From Burkholderia oklahomensis C6786 (GTDB taxonomy: Bacteria; Pseudomonadota; Gammaproteobacteria; Burkholderiales; Burkholderiaceae), in NCBI RefSeq assembly GCF_000959365.1, contig NZ_CP009555.1:930001-994000 (forward strand): a stretch of DNA of 64,000 bases, written 5' to 3'. Shown here piece after piece: positions 37,114-46,400 of the stretch. A program made the position numbers and the translations under genes. The notes below the pieces were generated by a model. It was not told the origin of the DNA. It ran no database searches and saw only the letters and a program-made list of their open reading frames with translations. Positions within the stretch are counted from its first letter, which is position 1, and the number at the start of each line of letters is the position of its first letter.

Positions 37114-37476
37114 GAATCGTCTCCGGACGACCGCCGCCCGAGCGCGCGCCGCTCGCGACGGACCGTCGCGCGACGCCGCGCAAGGCGGCTGGTCCGATCA
37201 TTCTCGACCGCGGTTTCACCGGAACATTGCGTTGAGTCAACGATCGCGGCCGCGGTCGCGCCGTCGCTCACGCAGCGGCGCGTCTCTTTCAATTTACGCG
37301 CTTCGCGCGGAAGTTGCAGTGCGAATAACCCGATCCGCACGCATGCGCTCGCATCATTTTTCGATGCGCGGCGCAGCGGAGCGCACGCCGTCAAGCCAGC
37401 GACGCTTGATGCACGTCAAACGCGCGCGCCGCGCTTTCGCCGACGATCGTGCGCGGCCAATCGCACGGGGGTTAAC
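37114..37476. other. Divergent promoter region
   Basis: Lies between the erythromycin-esterase-like operon (minus) and the ABC transporter operon (plus). I see no gene. 37270-37340 is slightly less GC-rich and could hold promoters; no clear operator or terminator was found. Confidence 0.5.
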
Positions 37477-39210
37477 GTGGAGCAACATGCCGACCTGCTT
37501 GCCGGCGGACGCTGGCGCCCGCGCACGCTCGGGTGGCGCGACGCGATCGCGGTGCTGCTCGTGCTCGCGCTCATCGTGCTGCTCGGCTCCGGCGCGCGCC
37601 AGATGGCGCTGCCGCTCGACGTCGCGCGGCCGGAGGCGATCTCGCTGTCGCCGCTCGCGCTGCCGGGCTATGCGCTGCGCACCGTGCTGCGGATGCTGGC
37701 CGCGCTCGGCGCTTCGTTCGTGTTCACGTTCGCGTACGCGACCCTCGCCGCGAGAAGCCGCGCGGCGGAGGCCGTGCTGATTCCGCTTCTCGACGTACTG
37801 CAGTCGGTGCCGATTCTCGGCTACCTGTCGTTCACCGTCGTGTTCTTCCTGTCGATCACGCCCGGCTCGACGTTCGGCGCGGAACTCGCGGCGATCTTCG
37901 CGATCTTCACGAGCCAGGCCTGGAACATGGCGTTCAGCTTCTATCAGTCGCTGTGCACGGTGCCGCGCGATCTCGACGAGGCGAGCCGCAGCCTGCGGCA
38001 AACCGGCTGGCAGCGCTTCTGGCGCCTCGAAGTGCCGTTCGCGATGCCGGGCCTCGCATGGAACGCGATGATGTCGATGTCGGGCGGCTGGTTCTTCGTC
38101 GTCGCGTCCGAGGCGATCTCGGTCGGCGATCTGCACATCGCGTTGCCGGGCGTCGGCGCGTACGTCGCGCGCGCGATCGCCGAGCGCGATCTCGCCGCCG
38201 TCGGCTATGCGATCGCCGCGATGACGATCGCGATCGTGCTCTACGATCAGTTGCTGTTCAGGCCGATGGTCGCGTGGGCGCACAAGTTCCGCTGCGATCA
38301 GACCGTGAGCGGCCCCGCGCCGCGCAGCTGGCTGCTCGACCTGCTGCATCGCGCGAGCCTGCCGCAGCGTGTCGGCACGCCGCTCGGCGCGATGCTGCAT
38401 CGCGCGGCGCGCGCCCGCCTGTCGCTCGGCGCGCGGCTGCCCGCGCACGAGCGCTCGCTGTCGCGGCGCTTCGGCCGCATCGTCTGGTTCTCACTGTGCG
38501 CGGCGGGCATCGTGTATGCGGGCATCGGGCTCTTCCGGTTCGCGGCGCCCGTGCTCACATGGGCCGATGTCGTCGACGTCGCGCGCAACGGCGCACTGAC
38601 GCTCGCGCGCGTGCTCGTGCTGATCGGCGTCGCGTCGGCCGTCTGGGTGCCGATCGGCGTGCTGATCGGCCTGCGGCCGCGCGCGACCGCGTTCGTGCAG
38701 CCGATCGCGCAGTTCCTCGCCGCGTTTCCCGCGAACCTGCTGTTCCCGCCCGCCGTGTTCGCGATCGCGCACTTTGAGCTCACGCCCGCGATCTGGCTCA
38801 GTCCGCTGATGATCCTCGGCACGCAGTGGTACATCCTCTTCAACGTGATCGCCGGCGCAACCGTGTTTCCCGACGATCTGAAGGAAGCGGCGGCAAGCCT
38901 GCGCGTGCGCACGCCGACGTGGTGGACCAAGGTCGTGCTGCCCGGCATCCTGCCGTACTACGTGACGGGCGCGATCACCGCGTCGGGCGGCGCATGGAAC
39001 GCGAGCATCGTGTCGGAGCTCGTCGGCTGGGGACACACGACGCTCGACGCATCCGGCCTCGGCGCGTACGTCGCGCGGATGACCGCGGCGGGCGACTATC
39101 CGCGGATCGCGCTCGGCGTCGCCGCGATGTCGCTGCTCGTGATCGCGATGAATCGTCTGATGTGGCGGCCGCTCTATGCGTTTGCGGAACGCCGCTCCCG
39201 TCTCGACTAG
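37477..39210 (+). CDS. ABC transporter permease, two permease domains in one protein
   Basis: 577 residues starting at a GTG with GGGGG upstream (MEQHADLLAGGRWRPR). Two BPD_transp_1-type domains are fused. Each has its own EAA loop, DEASRSLRQTGWQRFWRLEV and KEAAASLRVRTPTWWTKVVL, each followed by P-G and further helices. About 12 hydrophobic segments are seen. The closest type is the nitrate/sulfonate/taurine permease group. The upstream frame is open for a long way but without homology, so the GTG is chosen. The ATPase gene begins nine bases after the stop. No binding-protein gene is next to it. Confidence 0.85.
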   Translation: MEQHADLLAGGRWRPRTLGWRDAIAVLLVLALIVLLGSGARQMALPLDVARPEAISLSPLALPGYALRTVLRMLAALGASFVFTFAYATLAARSRAAEAVLIPLLDVLQSVPILGYLSFTVVFFLSITPGSTFGAELAAIFAIFTSQAWNMAFSFYQSLCTVPRDLDEASRSLRQTGWQRFWRLEVPFAMPGLAWNAMMSMSGGWFFVVASEAISVGDLHIALPGVGAYVARAIAERDLAAVGYAIAAMTIAIVLYDQLLFRPMVAWAHKFRCDQTVSGPAPRSWLLDLLHRASLPQRVGTPLGAMLHRAARARLSLGARLPAHERSLSRRFGRIVWFSLCAAGIVYAGIGLFRFAAPVLTWADVVDVARNGALTLARVLVLIGVASAVWVPIGVLIGLRPRATAFVQPIAQFLAAFPANLLFPPAVFAIAHFELTPAIWLSPLMILGTQWYILFNVIAGATVFPDDLKEAAASLRVRTPTWWTKVVLPGILPYYVTGAITASGGAWNASIVSELVGWGHTTLDASGLGAYVARMTAAGDYPRIALGVAAMSLLVIAMNRLMWRPLYAFAERRSRLD

Positions 39211-39218
39211 GTGCCGCC

Positions 39219-40592
39219 ATGTCCACGCCGACACGCCCCGCCCCCGCTTCGCCGCCCGCCTCCGCCGACGATGCACGCGACATGCGCGACGCACGCGCGC
39301 CCGTGATCGCGCTGCGCGGCGTCAGCATGTCGTTCGCGAAGCCGTCGGGCGAACCGCTGCCCGTGCTCGCCGACATCGACCTGACGGTCCATGAAGGCGA
39401 GATCCTCGGATTGCTCGGCCGCTCGGGCTCCGGCAAATCGACGCTGCTGCACATCGCGGCCGGGCTCGTCAGGCCGAGCGCCGGGCGCGTCGAATATCGC
39501 GGCGAGCCGCTCGACGGCCCCGCCGCCGGCATCGGCGTCGTGTTTCAGACCTTCGCGCTCTATCCGTGGCTCACCGTCGCCGAAAACGTCGAGCTCGGGC
39601 TCGACGCGATCCGCGTGCCGCCGGACGAAGCGCGCAAGCGCGTGATGTCGGCGATCGAGCTGATCGGCCTCGACGGCTTCGAATCCGCGTATCCGCGCGA
39701 GCTGTCGGGCGGCATGCGCCAGCGCGTCGGCTTCGCGCGCGCGCTCGCCGGCGATCCGGCGCTGCTGTTGATGGACGAGCCGTTCTCCGCGCTCGACGTG
39801 CTGACCGCCGATACGCTGCGCACCGATTTTCTCGACCTGTGGCACGCGCGCCAGTTGCCGATCGACGCGGTGCTGCTGGTCACGCACAACATCGAGGAAG
39901 CGGTGCTGATGTGCGACCGGATTCTCGTGCTCGGCGCGCATCCGGGCCGCATCCTCGCCGAGGTGCCGATTCCGCTCGGCTATCCGCGCAATCGGCTCGA
40001 TCCGGAGCTGCAGCGCATCGTCGAAGATATCTATGCGGCGCTCACGTCGCGCATCGCCGATTCGGTCGCCGCGCGAAACGGCAAGCCGGGCGTTCCCGCG
40101 CAACGACTGCCGAACGTGTCGAGCCATCGGCTCGACGGCTTCGTCGATGCGTTCGTCCTGCATGCGCGCGACGGCTGCGCGGAATTGCCGCGGCTCGCGT
40201 CGGCGCTCGCGATGCCGGTGAACGACTTGCTGCCGCTCGCGGTCGCGCTGCACCTGCTCGAGTTCGCCGAGCTGCATGACGGCGCGCTGCGGCTGACGGC
40301 CGCGGGCCGCGTCTATGCGCAGGGCAGCGTGAGCGAACGCAAGCAGCTTTTTCGCGAGCATCTCGAACATTTCGTTCCGCTTGCGGCGCACATCCGCCAG
40401 GTGCTGGACGAGCGCGCCGGCCACCAGGCGCCCCGCGAGCGCTTCGAGCTCGAGCTGCTCGACCGGCTGAATCCGTTCGATGCGGCGAATACGCTGCGCG
40501 TCGCGATCGACTGGGGGCGCTTCGCCGGTCTCTACGACTACGACGACGACGCACGCGTGTTCCGCCGGGGCGAAGACGACGCGCACGCCTAG
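39219..40592 (+). CDS. ABC transporter ATPase with C-terminal AAA-associated domain
   Basis: 457 residues. The nitrate/sulfonate-type ATPase occupies about 25-280: Walker A GLLGRSGSGKSTLL, Q-loop GVVFQTFALYPW, signature ELSGGMRQRVGFARALAGD, Walker B LLLMDEPFSALD, H-loop LLVTHNIEEA. Residues 290-457 form an extra domain like the AAA-associated C-terminal domain found on such transporters (HRLDGFVDAFVLHARDGCAE to INWGRFAGLYDYD-like DWGRFAGLYDYDDDAR). It may sense substrate or regulate. It pairs with the double permease. The transported anion is unknown. Confidence 0.88.
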   Translation: MSTPTRPAPASPPASADDARDMRDARAPVIALRGVSMSFAKPSGEPLPVLADIDLTVHEGEILGLLGRSGSGKSTLLHIAAGLVRPSAGRVEYRGEPLDGPAAGIGVVFQTFALYPWLTVAENVELGLDAIRVPPDEARKRVMSAIELIGLDGFESAYPRELSGGMRQRVGFARALAGDPALLLMDEPFSALDVLTADTLRTDFLDLWHARQLPIDAVLLVTHNIEEAVLMCDRILVLGAHPGRILAEVPIPLGYPRNRLDPELQRIVEDIYAALTSRIADSVAARNGKPGVPAQRLPNVSSHRLDGFVDAFVLHARDGCAELPRLASALAMPVNDLLPLAVALHLLEFAELHDGALRLTAAGRVYAQGSVSERKQLFREHLEHFVPLAAHIRQVLDERAGHQAPRERFELELLDRLNPFDAANTLRVAIDWGRFAGLYDYDDDARVFRRGEDDAHA

Positions 40593-40982
40593 CGTCCTCC
40601 CGAATTGATCTGCACTCCGAGCGTTTCCGCTTCGATTGAGTTCGATCAAGTGGCGGGGCAACGTTGCTCGTACAGTGATCGCAGAACCTCGTCATGCGCG
40701 TTGCGCGGAACGAGCCCATGCTCCCACGCCGTCGTACGCACGGCTCGCACGATGCCGACGCGAGCGGATTGATTGCGCGCGCGCAGTTCGCGCACGTCGA
40801 GGCGCTCTTGCGCGGCGCGAAGCATGCGCGGCGGCTCCACGCGGCACGCGCGGCGGGCGGCGGGCGGCGGGCGGCGGGCGGCGCATCGCCGTTCGCCAAC
40901 GGCACGCGCCGTTCGCGCGCGGCGGCGTATGGCGCGGCACGCGTCGATGCGCGTCGCCGCACGAATCTCCTGGAGATCGATC
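40593..40982. other. Gap with a short 7-bp tandem repeat
   Basis: About 40853-40885 has several tandem copies of a GGGCGGC-type unit, the same kind as at 12137-12160. No gene is recognised. The sequence before 40983 has a GGAG that would serve the small gene there. Confidence 0.55.
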
Positions 40983-41177
40983 ATGGTTGCAGGTGTGGTG
41001 CTGTGGGTCGCCCTCGCGGTGATCTTTCCGACCGTGGCCGTTCCGGCCGCGCAGCATGCGGTCGAGCACGTCGTCAAGCATCCGGACAAGAGCGCGGCGC
41101 CGCCGGGCGCGCCGCGCGGCGGCGACGCGCAAGGACAGCCGGCACCGCCGCGCGGCGGCGACACGATCGAGCACTGA
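40983..41177 (+). CDS. Possible small exported protein
   Basis: 64 residues: MVAGVVLWVALAVIFPTVAV, then a His/Pro/Gly-rich tail with a repeated element APRGGDAQGQPAPPRGGDTI. The N-terminus could be a signal peptide or a single TM segment. GGAG lies nine bases before the ATG. No homologue is recalled. The repeats and ribosome binding site favour a real gene, but the GC-rich context makes chance open frames common. Confidence 0.4.
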   Translation: MVAGVVLWVALAVIFPTVAVPAAQHAVEHVVKHPDKSAAPPGAPRGGDAQGQPAPPRGGDTIEH

Positions 41178-41426
41178 TGGGCGCCGCCTGCGGTCGGAAA
41201 GGACCGGCGCGCACACGCGACGCGATCGAGCGGATGCGCGGCGATGCATCGCTCGCGCGAGCGCTCGAAACATGCATTGAAAGCCGCTCGTGAGAATAGC
41301 CGATCGTTCGGGCGCGCATGCGGCGTCGATGGCCGCCGGAGAAGAGATTCGCGAAATGCGGCGCACGACGGCGCCCGCGCGTGCGGCACGTACAGTACAG
41401 CGCACCGCGTGCAAGCGGCTTGCGCG

Positions 41427-42521
41427 CTACGTGCGCGTCAAGCCTGCCTGCCGCACGCGTGCGTGCGCGCCCGCCGCGTCGAGATACGCGAGCAACGCCT
41501 TCGCCTGCTCGACGACGTCGCTCGCGGTCGGCCTGAACGGAAAATGCTCGGCCTGCGGCAGGCGAACGAAATGCGCGCGGCTGCTGCGCGTATAGGCGGG
41601 ATCGTAGTGGACATCGACGAGCGCTTCGAACAGCTCGCCGCGCCGCCCTTCGTCGAGCATCTCGTGCCACTTCCGGATCCGCGCGTGACCGTGCATCGGC
41701 ACGAGCTTCTCGAGCTGGATCTTGAAGAACGCGGCCTGATCGAACAGATGCCCGTAGTCCTGCAGCAGCAGCGCGACGCGCTCGTCGCGTTCGGTCTCGA
41801 CGTTCACGCAATCCGCCGCATGCATTCCGGTCAGCAGCGCGAGCGGCAGCGTGATCGCGCCGATGCGCCGGCTCTCCGCTTCGATGAACACCGGCTGCTC
41901 GCGGTCGAAGCCGCGCAGCGCGCCGACGAGCGCCGTGTCGAACGCCTTCTGCGAAGGCTGCTCGCCGCTCGGCAGCGCGCCCAGCAGCGAGCCGCGATGC
42001 GCGGCAAGCGCTTCGAGATCGAGCGTCTGCGCGCCCGCCTGCGCGAGCGCATGCAGCAGCCGCGTCTTGCCGCTCCCCGTATTGCCCGTCAGGACGACGT
42101 AACGAAATTCGGACGGCAACTGGCCGAGCGCGTCGACGACCGAGCGGCGATACGACTTGTAGCCGCCGTCGAGCTGCCGCGCGCGCCAGCCGATCATGTT
42201 GAACCAGACGGTCATCGATCCGGAGCGCTTGCCGCCGCGCCAGCAATAGACGAGCGGCCGCCAGTTGCGCGGACGGTCGGCGAACGTCGTTTCGAGATGC
42301 GCGGCGATGTTGCGCGCGACCATCGCCGCGCCGACGCGCGTCGCCTCGAACGGCGACACCTGCTTGTACATCGTGCCGACGATCACCCGCTCTTCGTTGC
42401 TGAGGACAGGCGCGTTCAGCGCACCCGGAATGTGATCCTCCGCGTATTCGAGCGGCGTGCGGACGTCGACGATCTCGTCGAAATCGTCGATCTGATCGAG
42501 GGAAACGGGCTGGAGATTCAA
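41427..42521 (-). CDS. mnmH: tRNA 2-selenouridine synthase
   Basis: Also called SelU/YbbB; it converts 2-thiouridine to 2-selenouridine at the tRNA wobble position through geranylated intermediates. 364 residues. The N-terminal rhodanese domain (DEIVDVRTPLEYAEDHIPGA) has catalytic Cys93 in LVYCWRGGKRSGS. The P-loop GNTGSGKTRLL at 146-153 opens the C-terminal ATPase half. The start is a TTG at 42521: upstream in frame there is no ATG or GTG before a TGA stop eight codons earlier, and no strong ribosome binding site is seen. A selD gene is not in the window. It converges with nothing close and stands alone. Confidence 0.92.
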   Translation of the reverse strand: MNLQPVSLDQIDDFDEIVDVRTPLEYAEDHIPGALNAPVLSNEERVIVGTMYKQVSPFEATRVGAAMVARNIAAHLETTFADRPRNWRPLVYCWRGGKRSGSMTVWFNMIGWRARQLDGGYKSYRRSVVDALGQLPSEFRYVVLTGNTGSGKTRLLHALAQAGAQTLDLEALAAHRGSLLGALPSGEQPSQKAFDTALVGALRGFDREQPVFIEAESRRIGAITLPLALLTGMHAADCVNVETERDERVALLLQDYGHLFDQAAFFKIQLEKLVPMHGHARIRKWHEMLDEGRRGELFEALVDVHYDPAYTRSSRAHFVRLPQAEHFPFRPTASDVVEQAKALLAYLDAAGAHARVRQAGLTRT

Positions 42522-42592
42522 CGTATCGGGCGCGGCGGGGCCGCATCATCGCTGGCGGTGGGACGACGATTATCTCACGCGCGGCGGCCGCC

Positions 42593-43552
42593 TCACGCGA
42601 CGGCGGGCTTGTCGCCCGCCGGCTCGGGCGCGCCAAGACGTCCGGCGAGAAAATCGATCAGCGCGCGAGCGCGCGCCGATTGATTCTGCCGGCTCGGGTA
42701 ATAGACGAACAGGTCGGCCGACGGCAGCGCGTATTCGGGCAGCACGAGCCTCAGGCGCCCGCTCTCCAGATACTTCGCGAGATCCCATTCGGACCGGATC
42801 AGGATGCCGTGGCCGTCGAGCGCCCAGCCGAGCACGATGTCGCCGTCGTTGCTCGAAAGCGCGCCGCGCACCTTCACGACCTCGATCTCGCCGTCGCGCA
42901 CGAAGCGCCACACGCCGTGCGCGTCGTCGTTCTGCCGATGGACGATGCAGCGATGCGCGGCGAGATCGGCGAGGCTCGCGGGCGCGCCGTGACGCTGAAG
43001 ATAGGCGGGCGACGCGCATAGAAAGCGCCGGTTCGACATGATGCGGCGCGCGTTGATCCGCTTGTCCGGCGGCTCGCCGAAGCGGATCGCGAGATCGTAG
43101 CCGCCCTCGACGAGATCGACCGGCCGATCCGTCACGTCGAGCTGCACCTCGACCTGCGGATGCAGCTTCGCGAATTCGGAGACGAGCGGCGCGATCGCCG
43201 TGCGTCCGAAGCCGAGCGTCGCGTTCACGCGCAGCAGCCCGCGCGGCACCGAGCGGCTCGCGCGCACCGCGTCCTCCATCTGCCGGATGTCGGCGACGAT
43301 GCGCGTCGCGTAGCGCAGGTAGGTCTCGCCTTCGCTCGTCAGGCTGAAGCTGCGCGTCGTGCGATTGACGAGCCGCGCGCCGAGCCGGTTCTCGAGCAAG
43401 GCGAGCCGCTTCGTCGCGGCGGGCGGCGTGACGTCGAGCACGCGCGCGGCGGCGGACAGGCTGCCGTGGCGCGCGACGAGCACGAAGAACGTCAGGTCGT
43501 CGATCTGATGAGCTTTCACTAAAAGTAAATAAACAAGTGAATCGCGGTTCAT
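42593..43552 (-). CDS. LysR-family regulator, probably of the tartrate genes
   Basis: 319 residues. HTH: DLTFFVLVARHGSLSAAARV and RLALLENRLGARLVNRTT, then SFSLTSEGETYL. The effector domain has LRVNATLGFGRTAIAPLVSE and PVDLVEGGYDLAIRFGEP. The ATG at 43552 has GGGA upstream; a GTG 12 codons later (KAHQIDDL) is the start in many relatives. It is divergent from the tartrate dehydratase gene with 105 bases between, the standard arrangement for a LysR regulator and its target. Confidence 0.88.
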   Translation of the reverse strand: MNRDSLVYLLLVKAHQIDDLTFFVLVARHGSLSAAARVLDVTPPAATKRLALLENRLGARLVNRTTRSFSLTSEGETYLRYATRIVADIRQMEDAVRASRSVPRGLLRVNATLGFGRTAIAPLVSEFAKLHPQVEVQLDVTDRPVDLVEGGYDLAIRFGEPPDKRINARRIMSNRRFLCASPAYLQRHGAPASLADLAAHRCIVHRQNDDAHGVWRFVRDGEIEVVKVRGALSSNDGDIVLGWALDGHGILIRSEWDLAKYLESGRLRLVLPEYALPSADLFVYYPSRQNQSARARALIDFLAGRLGAPEPAGDKPAVA

Positions 43553-43657
43553 TCTAATCCCGGCGCGGGCGAATAACCTAGGGTCTGTTCACGCCAATGA
43601 CAGGCCCCAGCGCCTTCGCCAACGATGCATCGGCTTCCGATGCGCCCAGGAGACTCA

Positions 43658-44824
43658 ATGAGAATCGTAGACATCCGCGAGAAGACCGTGCCGATCAGCG
43701 CCCCGATCCGCAACGCGTACATCGATTTCAGCAAGATGACGCTGAGCGTCGTCGCCGTGATCACCGACGTCGTCCGCGACGGCAAGCCCGTCGTCGGCTA
43801 CGGCTTCAACTCGAACGGCCGCTACGGCCAGGGGATGCTGATGCGCGAGCGTTTCATCCCGCGCCTGCTCGACGCCGATCCGGCGAGCCTCGTCGACGAC
43901 GCGCGCGACAATCTCGATCCGCACCGGATCTGGGCGACGCTCTTCGCGAACGAGAAGCCGGGCGGCCACGGCGAGCGTTCGGTCGCGATCGGCACGCTCG
44001 ACATGGCCGTGTGGGACGCGGTCGCCAAGATCGAAGGCAAGCCGCTCTTCCGGTTGCTCGCCGAGCGCTACGGCGACGGAACGCCGAACCGCAAGGTGTT
44101 CGTCTACGCGGCGGGCGGCTATTACTACCCCGGTCAGGATCTCGGCGCGCTGAAGGACGAGATGCGCGGCTATCTCGACCGCGGCTACACGGTCGTCAAG
44201 AAGAAGATCGGCGGCGCGTCGCTCGACGAGGATCTGCGCCGGATCGACGCGGTGCTGAGCGTGCTCGGCGACGGCCAGAAGCTCGCCGTCGACGCGAACG
44301 GCCGCTTCGATCTCGACACCGCGATCCGCTACGCGAAGGCGCTGTCGCAATACGATCTGTTCTGGTACGAGGAGCCCGGCGATCCGCTCGACTATGAACT
44401 GCAGGCGACGCTGCGCAGCTGCTACGACAAGCCGATGGCGACGGGCGAAGACCTGTTCTCGATGCAGGACGCGCGCAACCTGATCCGCTACGGCGGGATG
44501 CGCGCGGACCGCGACTGGCTTCAGTTCGACTGCGCGCTCAGCTACGGACTCGTCGAATACCTGCGCACGCTCGACATGCTGCGCCGCCACGGCTGGTCGC
44601 CGAGCCGCTGCATTCCGCACGGCGGCCATCAGATGTCGCTGAACATCGCGGCGGGGCTCGGCCTCGGCGGCAACGAATCGTATCCGGATCTGTTCCAGCC
44701 CTACGGCGGCTTTCCGGACGGCGTGAGCGTCGACAACGGCTACGTCCTGATGCCGGATCTGCCCGGCATCGGCTTCGAAGGCAAAGCGGATCTCTACGCG
44801 GAAATGCGCAAGCTGTCCGACTGA
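43658..44824 (+). CDS. D-tartrate dehydratase-like enolase-superfamily enzyme
   Basis: 388 residues of the mandelate-racemase subgroup. Lys181-Lys183 in VVKKKIGGASLDED, metal ligands Asp212 (VDANGRF), Glu239 (WYEEPGD) and Glu264 (TGEDLF), and His321 in IPHGGHQMSLN are the active-site set of D-tartrate dehydratase as characterised in Bradyrhizobium. The reaction would be dehydration of tartrate to oxaloacetate. AGGAG precedes the ATG. A C4-dicarboxylate carrier follows by 123 bases and a LysR gene diverges, which supports a tartrate uptake and use module. Other acid-sugar substrates remain possible. Confidence 0.87.
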   Translation: MRIVDIREKTVPISAPIRNAYIDFSKMTLSVVAVITDVVRDGKPVVGYGFNSNGRYGQGMLMRERFIPRLLDADPASLVDDARDNLDPHRIWATLFANEKPGGHGERSVAIGTLDMAVWDAVAKIEGKPLFRLLAERYGDGTPNRKVFVYAAGGYYYPGQDLGALKDEMRGYLDRGYTVVKKKIGGASLDEDLRRIDAVLSVLGDGQKLAVDANGRFDLDTAIRYAKALSQYDLFWYEEPGDPLDYELQATLRSCYDKPMATGEDLFSMQDARNLIRYGGMRADRDWLQFDCALSYGLVEYLRTLDMLRRHGWSPSRCIPHGGHQMSLNIAAGLGLGGNESYPDLFQPYGGFPDGVSVDNGYVLMPDLPGIGFEGKADLYAEMRKLSD

Positions 44825-44947
44825 GCCCCGCACCGCACCGCCGGCGCGCGCCGGCATCGCATCGATCGACACACACGAGAACGGGACTCGCGCCGCATCG
44901 CGCCCGCAGCGCCGCGCGGCGAACGAAGTCCTCGCCAGGAGACAATC

Positions 44948-46363
44948 ATGTGGATTCCGAAGTTCGGCAACGCGCTGTCGAAGTCGCTTTCGACGCTCTA
45001 TATGCAAGTCTTGATCGGCATCGTCGCCGGCGTGCTCGTCGGGCATTTCGCCCCCGGCGTCGGCGAGCAGCTCAAGCCGCTCGGCGATCTGTTCATCCGC
45101 CTGATCCGGATGCTGCTCGCGCCGATCGTGTTCGCGTCGGTCGTCGTCGGCATTGCGCGCATGAACGACATCCACGCGGCCGGACGCGTCGGCGTGAAGG
45201 CGGTCGTCTACTTCGAGATCGCGTCGACGCTCGCGCTCGCGATCGGCCTTGTCGTCGTCAACGTGCTGAAGCCGGGCGCCGGCATGAACGTCGATCCCGC
45301 GCATCTCGACGGCGCGGCCGTCGCCACGTACGCAAGCCATGCGCAGCGGCACGGCATGGCCGACTTCCTGTTGAGCATCGTGCCGACCAGCGTCGTCGGC
45401 GCGTTCGCGAACGGCGAGATGCTCGGCGTGATCTTCTTCTCGCTGCTGCTCGCGATTTCGCTCGCGCAGCTCGGCCCGCGCACCGCGCCGTTCGTCGACA
45501 TCCTCGAGATGTTCCTGCAGGCGATGTTCGGCGTCGTGCGGATCGCGATGCGCGCCGCGCCGCTCGGCGCGTTCGGCGGCATCGCGTTCACCGTCGCGAA
45601 ATACGGGATCGGCACGCTCGCATCGTTCGGACAACTGCTCGCCTGCCTGTACCTGACGTCGGCGTGCTTCGTGGTCGTCGTTCTCGGCGCGGTGATGCGG
45701 CTCTGCGGGCTGTCGCTGTGGCAGTTCCTCCGCTACATCAAGGACGAGATCCTGATCACGCTCGGCACCGCGTCCACCGAGGCGGTGCTGCCGCAGATGC
45801 TCGTCAAGCTCGAACGGATGGGCTGCGCCCGGCCCGTCGTCGGGATGGTGCTGCCGACGGGCTACACGTTCAACGCGGACGGCACCGCGATCTATCTGAC
45901 GATGGCGTCGCTTTTCGTCGCGCAGGCGCTGAACGTTCCGCTCACGCTGTGGGATCAGCTGCTCGTGCTCGGCGTGCTGCTGTTCACGTCGAAGGGCTCG
46001 GCGGGCGTTGCGGGCGCAGGCTTCGTCGCGCTCGCGGCGACGCTCGCGTCGCTGCACAAGATTCCCGTATCCGGGCTCGTGCTGCTGCTCGGCATCGACC
46101 GCTTCCTGAACGAAGCGCGCGCCGTGACGAACCTGATCGGCAACGGCGTCGCGACGATCGCGGTCGCCCGCTGGGAACGCGCGCTCGACGTCGAGCGTGC
46201 GCGTGCGGTGCTGGCCGGATCGGATACGGCGAGCGGCGAGCCGGATTCGCGAAGGCTCGACGGCAACGCGACGCCCGCGCCCGTCGCGCCAAACGCCGTT
46301 GCCGGCCTGAATGCGCCGCTCGGTGCGATCGAGCGCACGCGCACATCACGCGGCATCGATTGA
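44948..46363 (+). CDS. dctA: C4-dicarboxylate:cation symporter (DctA family)
   Basis: 471 residues in the inner membrane. Family landmarks include LYMQVLIGIVAGVLVGHFAP, RLIRMLLAPIVFASVVVGIA, DEILITLGTASTEAVLPQML (the ITLGTAST-like serine-rich loop), PTGYTFNADGTAIYLTMAS and SKGSAGVAGAGFVALAATL. A non-conserved tail of about 40 residues ends the protein. AGGAGA lies just before the ATG. Standing after the tartrate dehydratase it is a good candidate for a tartrate importer, although DctA typically carries succinate, fumarate and malate. A clear terminator follows. Confidence 0.9.
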   Translation: MWIPKFGNALSKSLSTLYMQVLIGIVAGVLVGHFAPGVGEQLKPLGDLFIRLIRMLLAPIVFASVVVGIARMNDIHAAGRVGVKAVVYFEIASTLALAIGLVVVNVLKPGAGMNVDPAHLDGAAVATYASHAQRHGMADFLLSIVPTSVVGAFANGEMLGVIFFSLLLAISLAQLGPRTAPFVDILEMFLQAMFGVVRIAMRAAPLGAFGGIAFTVAKYGIGTLASFGQLLACLYLTSACFVVVVLGAVMRLCGLSLWQFLRYIKDEILITLGTASTEAVLPQMLVKLERMGCARPVVGMVLPTGYTFNADGTAIYLTMASLFVAQALNVPLTLWDQLLVLGVLLFTSKGSAGVAGAGFVALAATLASLHKIPVSGLVLLLGIDRFLNEARAVTNLIGNGVATIAVARWERALDVERARAVLAGSDTASGEPDSRRLDGNATPAPVAPNAVAGLNAPLGAIERTRTSRGID

Positions 46364-46377
46364 GCACGGACTGCACG

Positions 46378-46400
46378 AGCGCGGCCGGGCCGCGCTTTTT
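46378..46400 (+). terminator. Intrinsic terminator after dctA
   Basis: AGCGCGGC pairs with GCCGCGCT around CGG and is followed directly by TTTTT, 15 bases after the dctA stop codon. Confidence 0.85.

Noticed and set aside
34489..37476. Very long plus-strand open frame running into the ABC permease gene
   Set aside because: It lies antisense to the nicotinate PRTase, hydrolase and esterase genes, has arginine-rich low-complexity content and only becomes recognisable after 37477. It is a GC-driven shadow.
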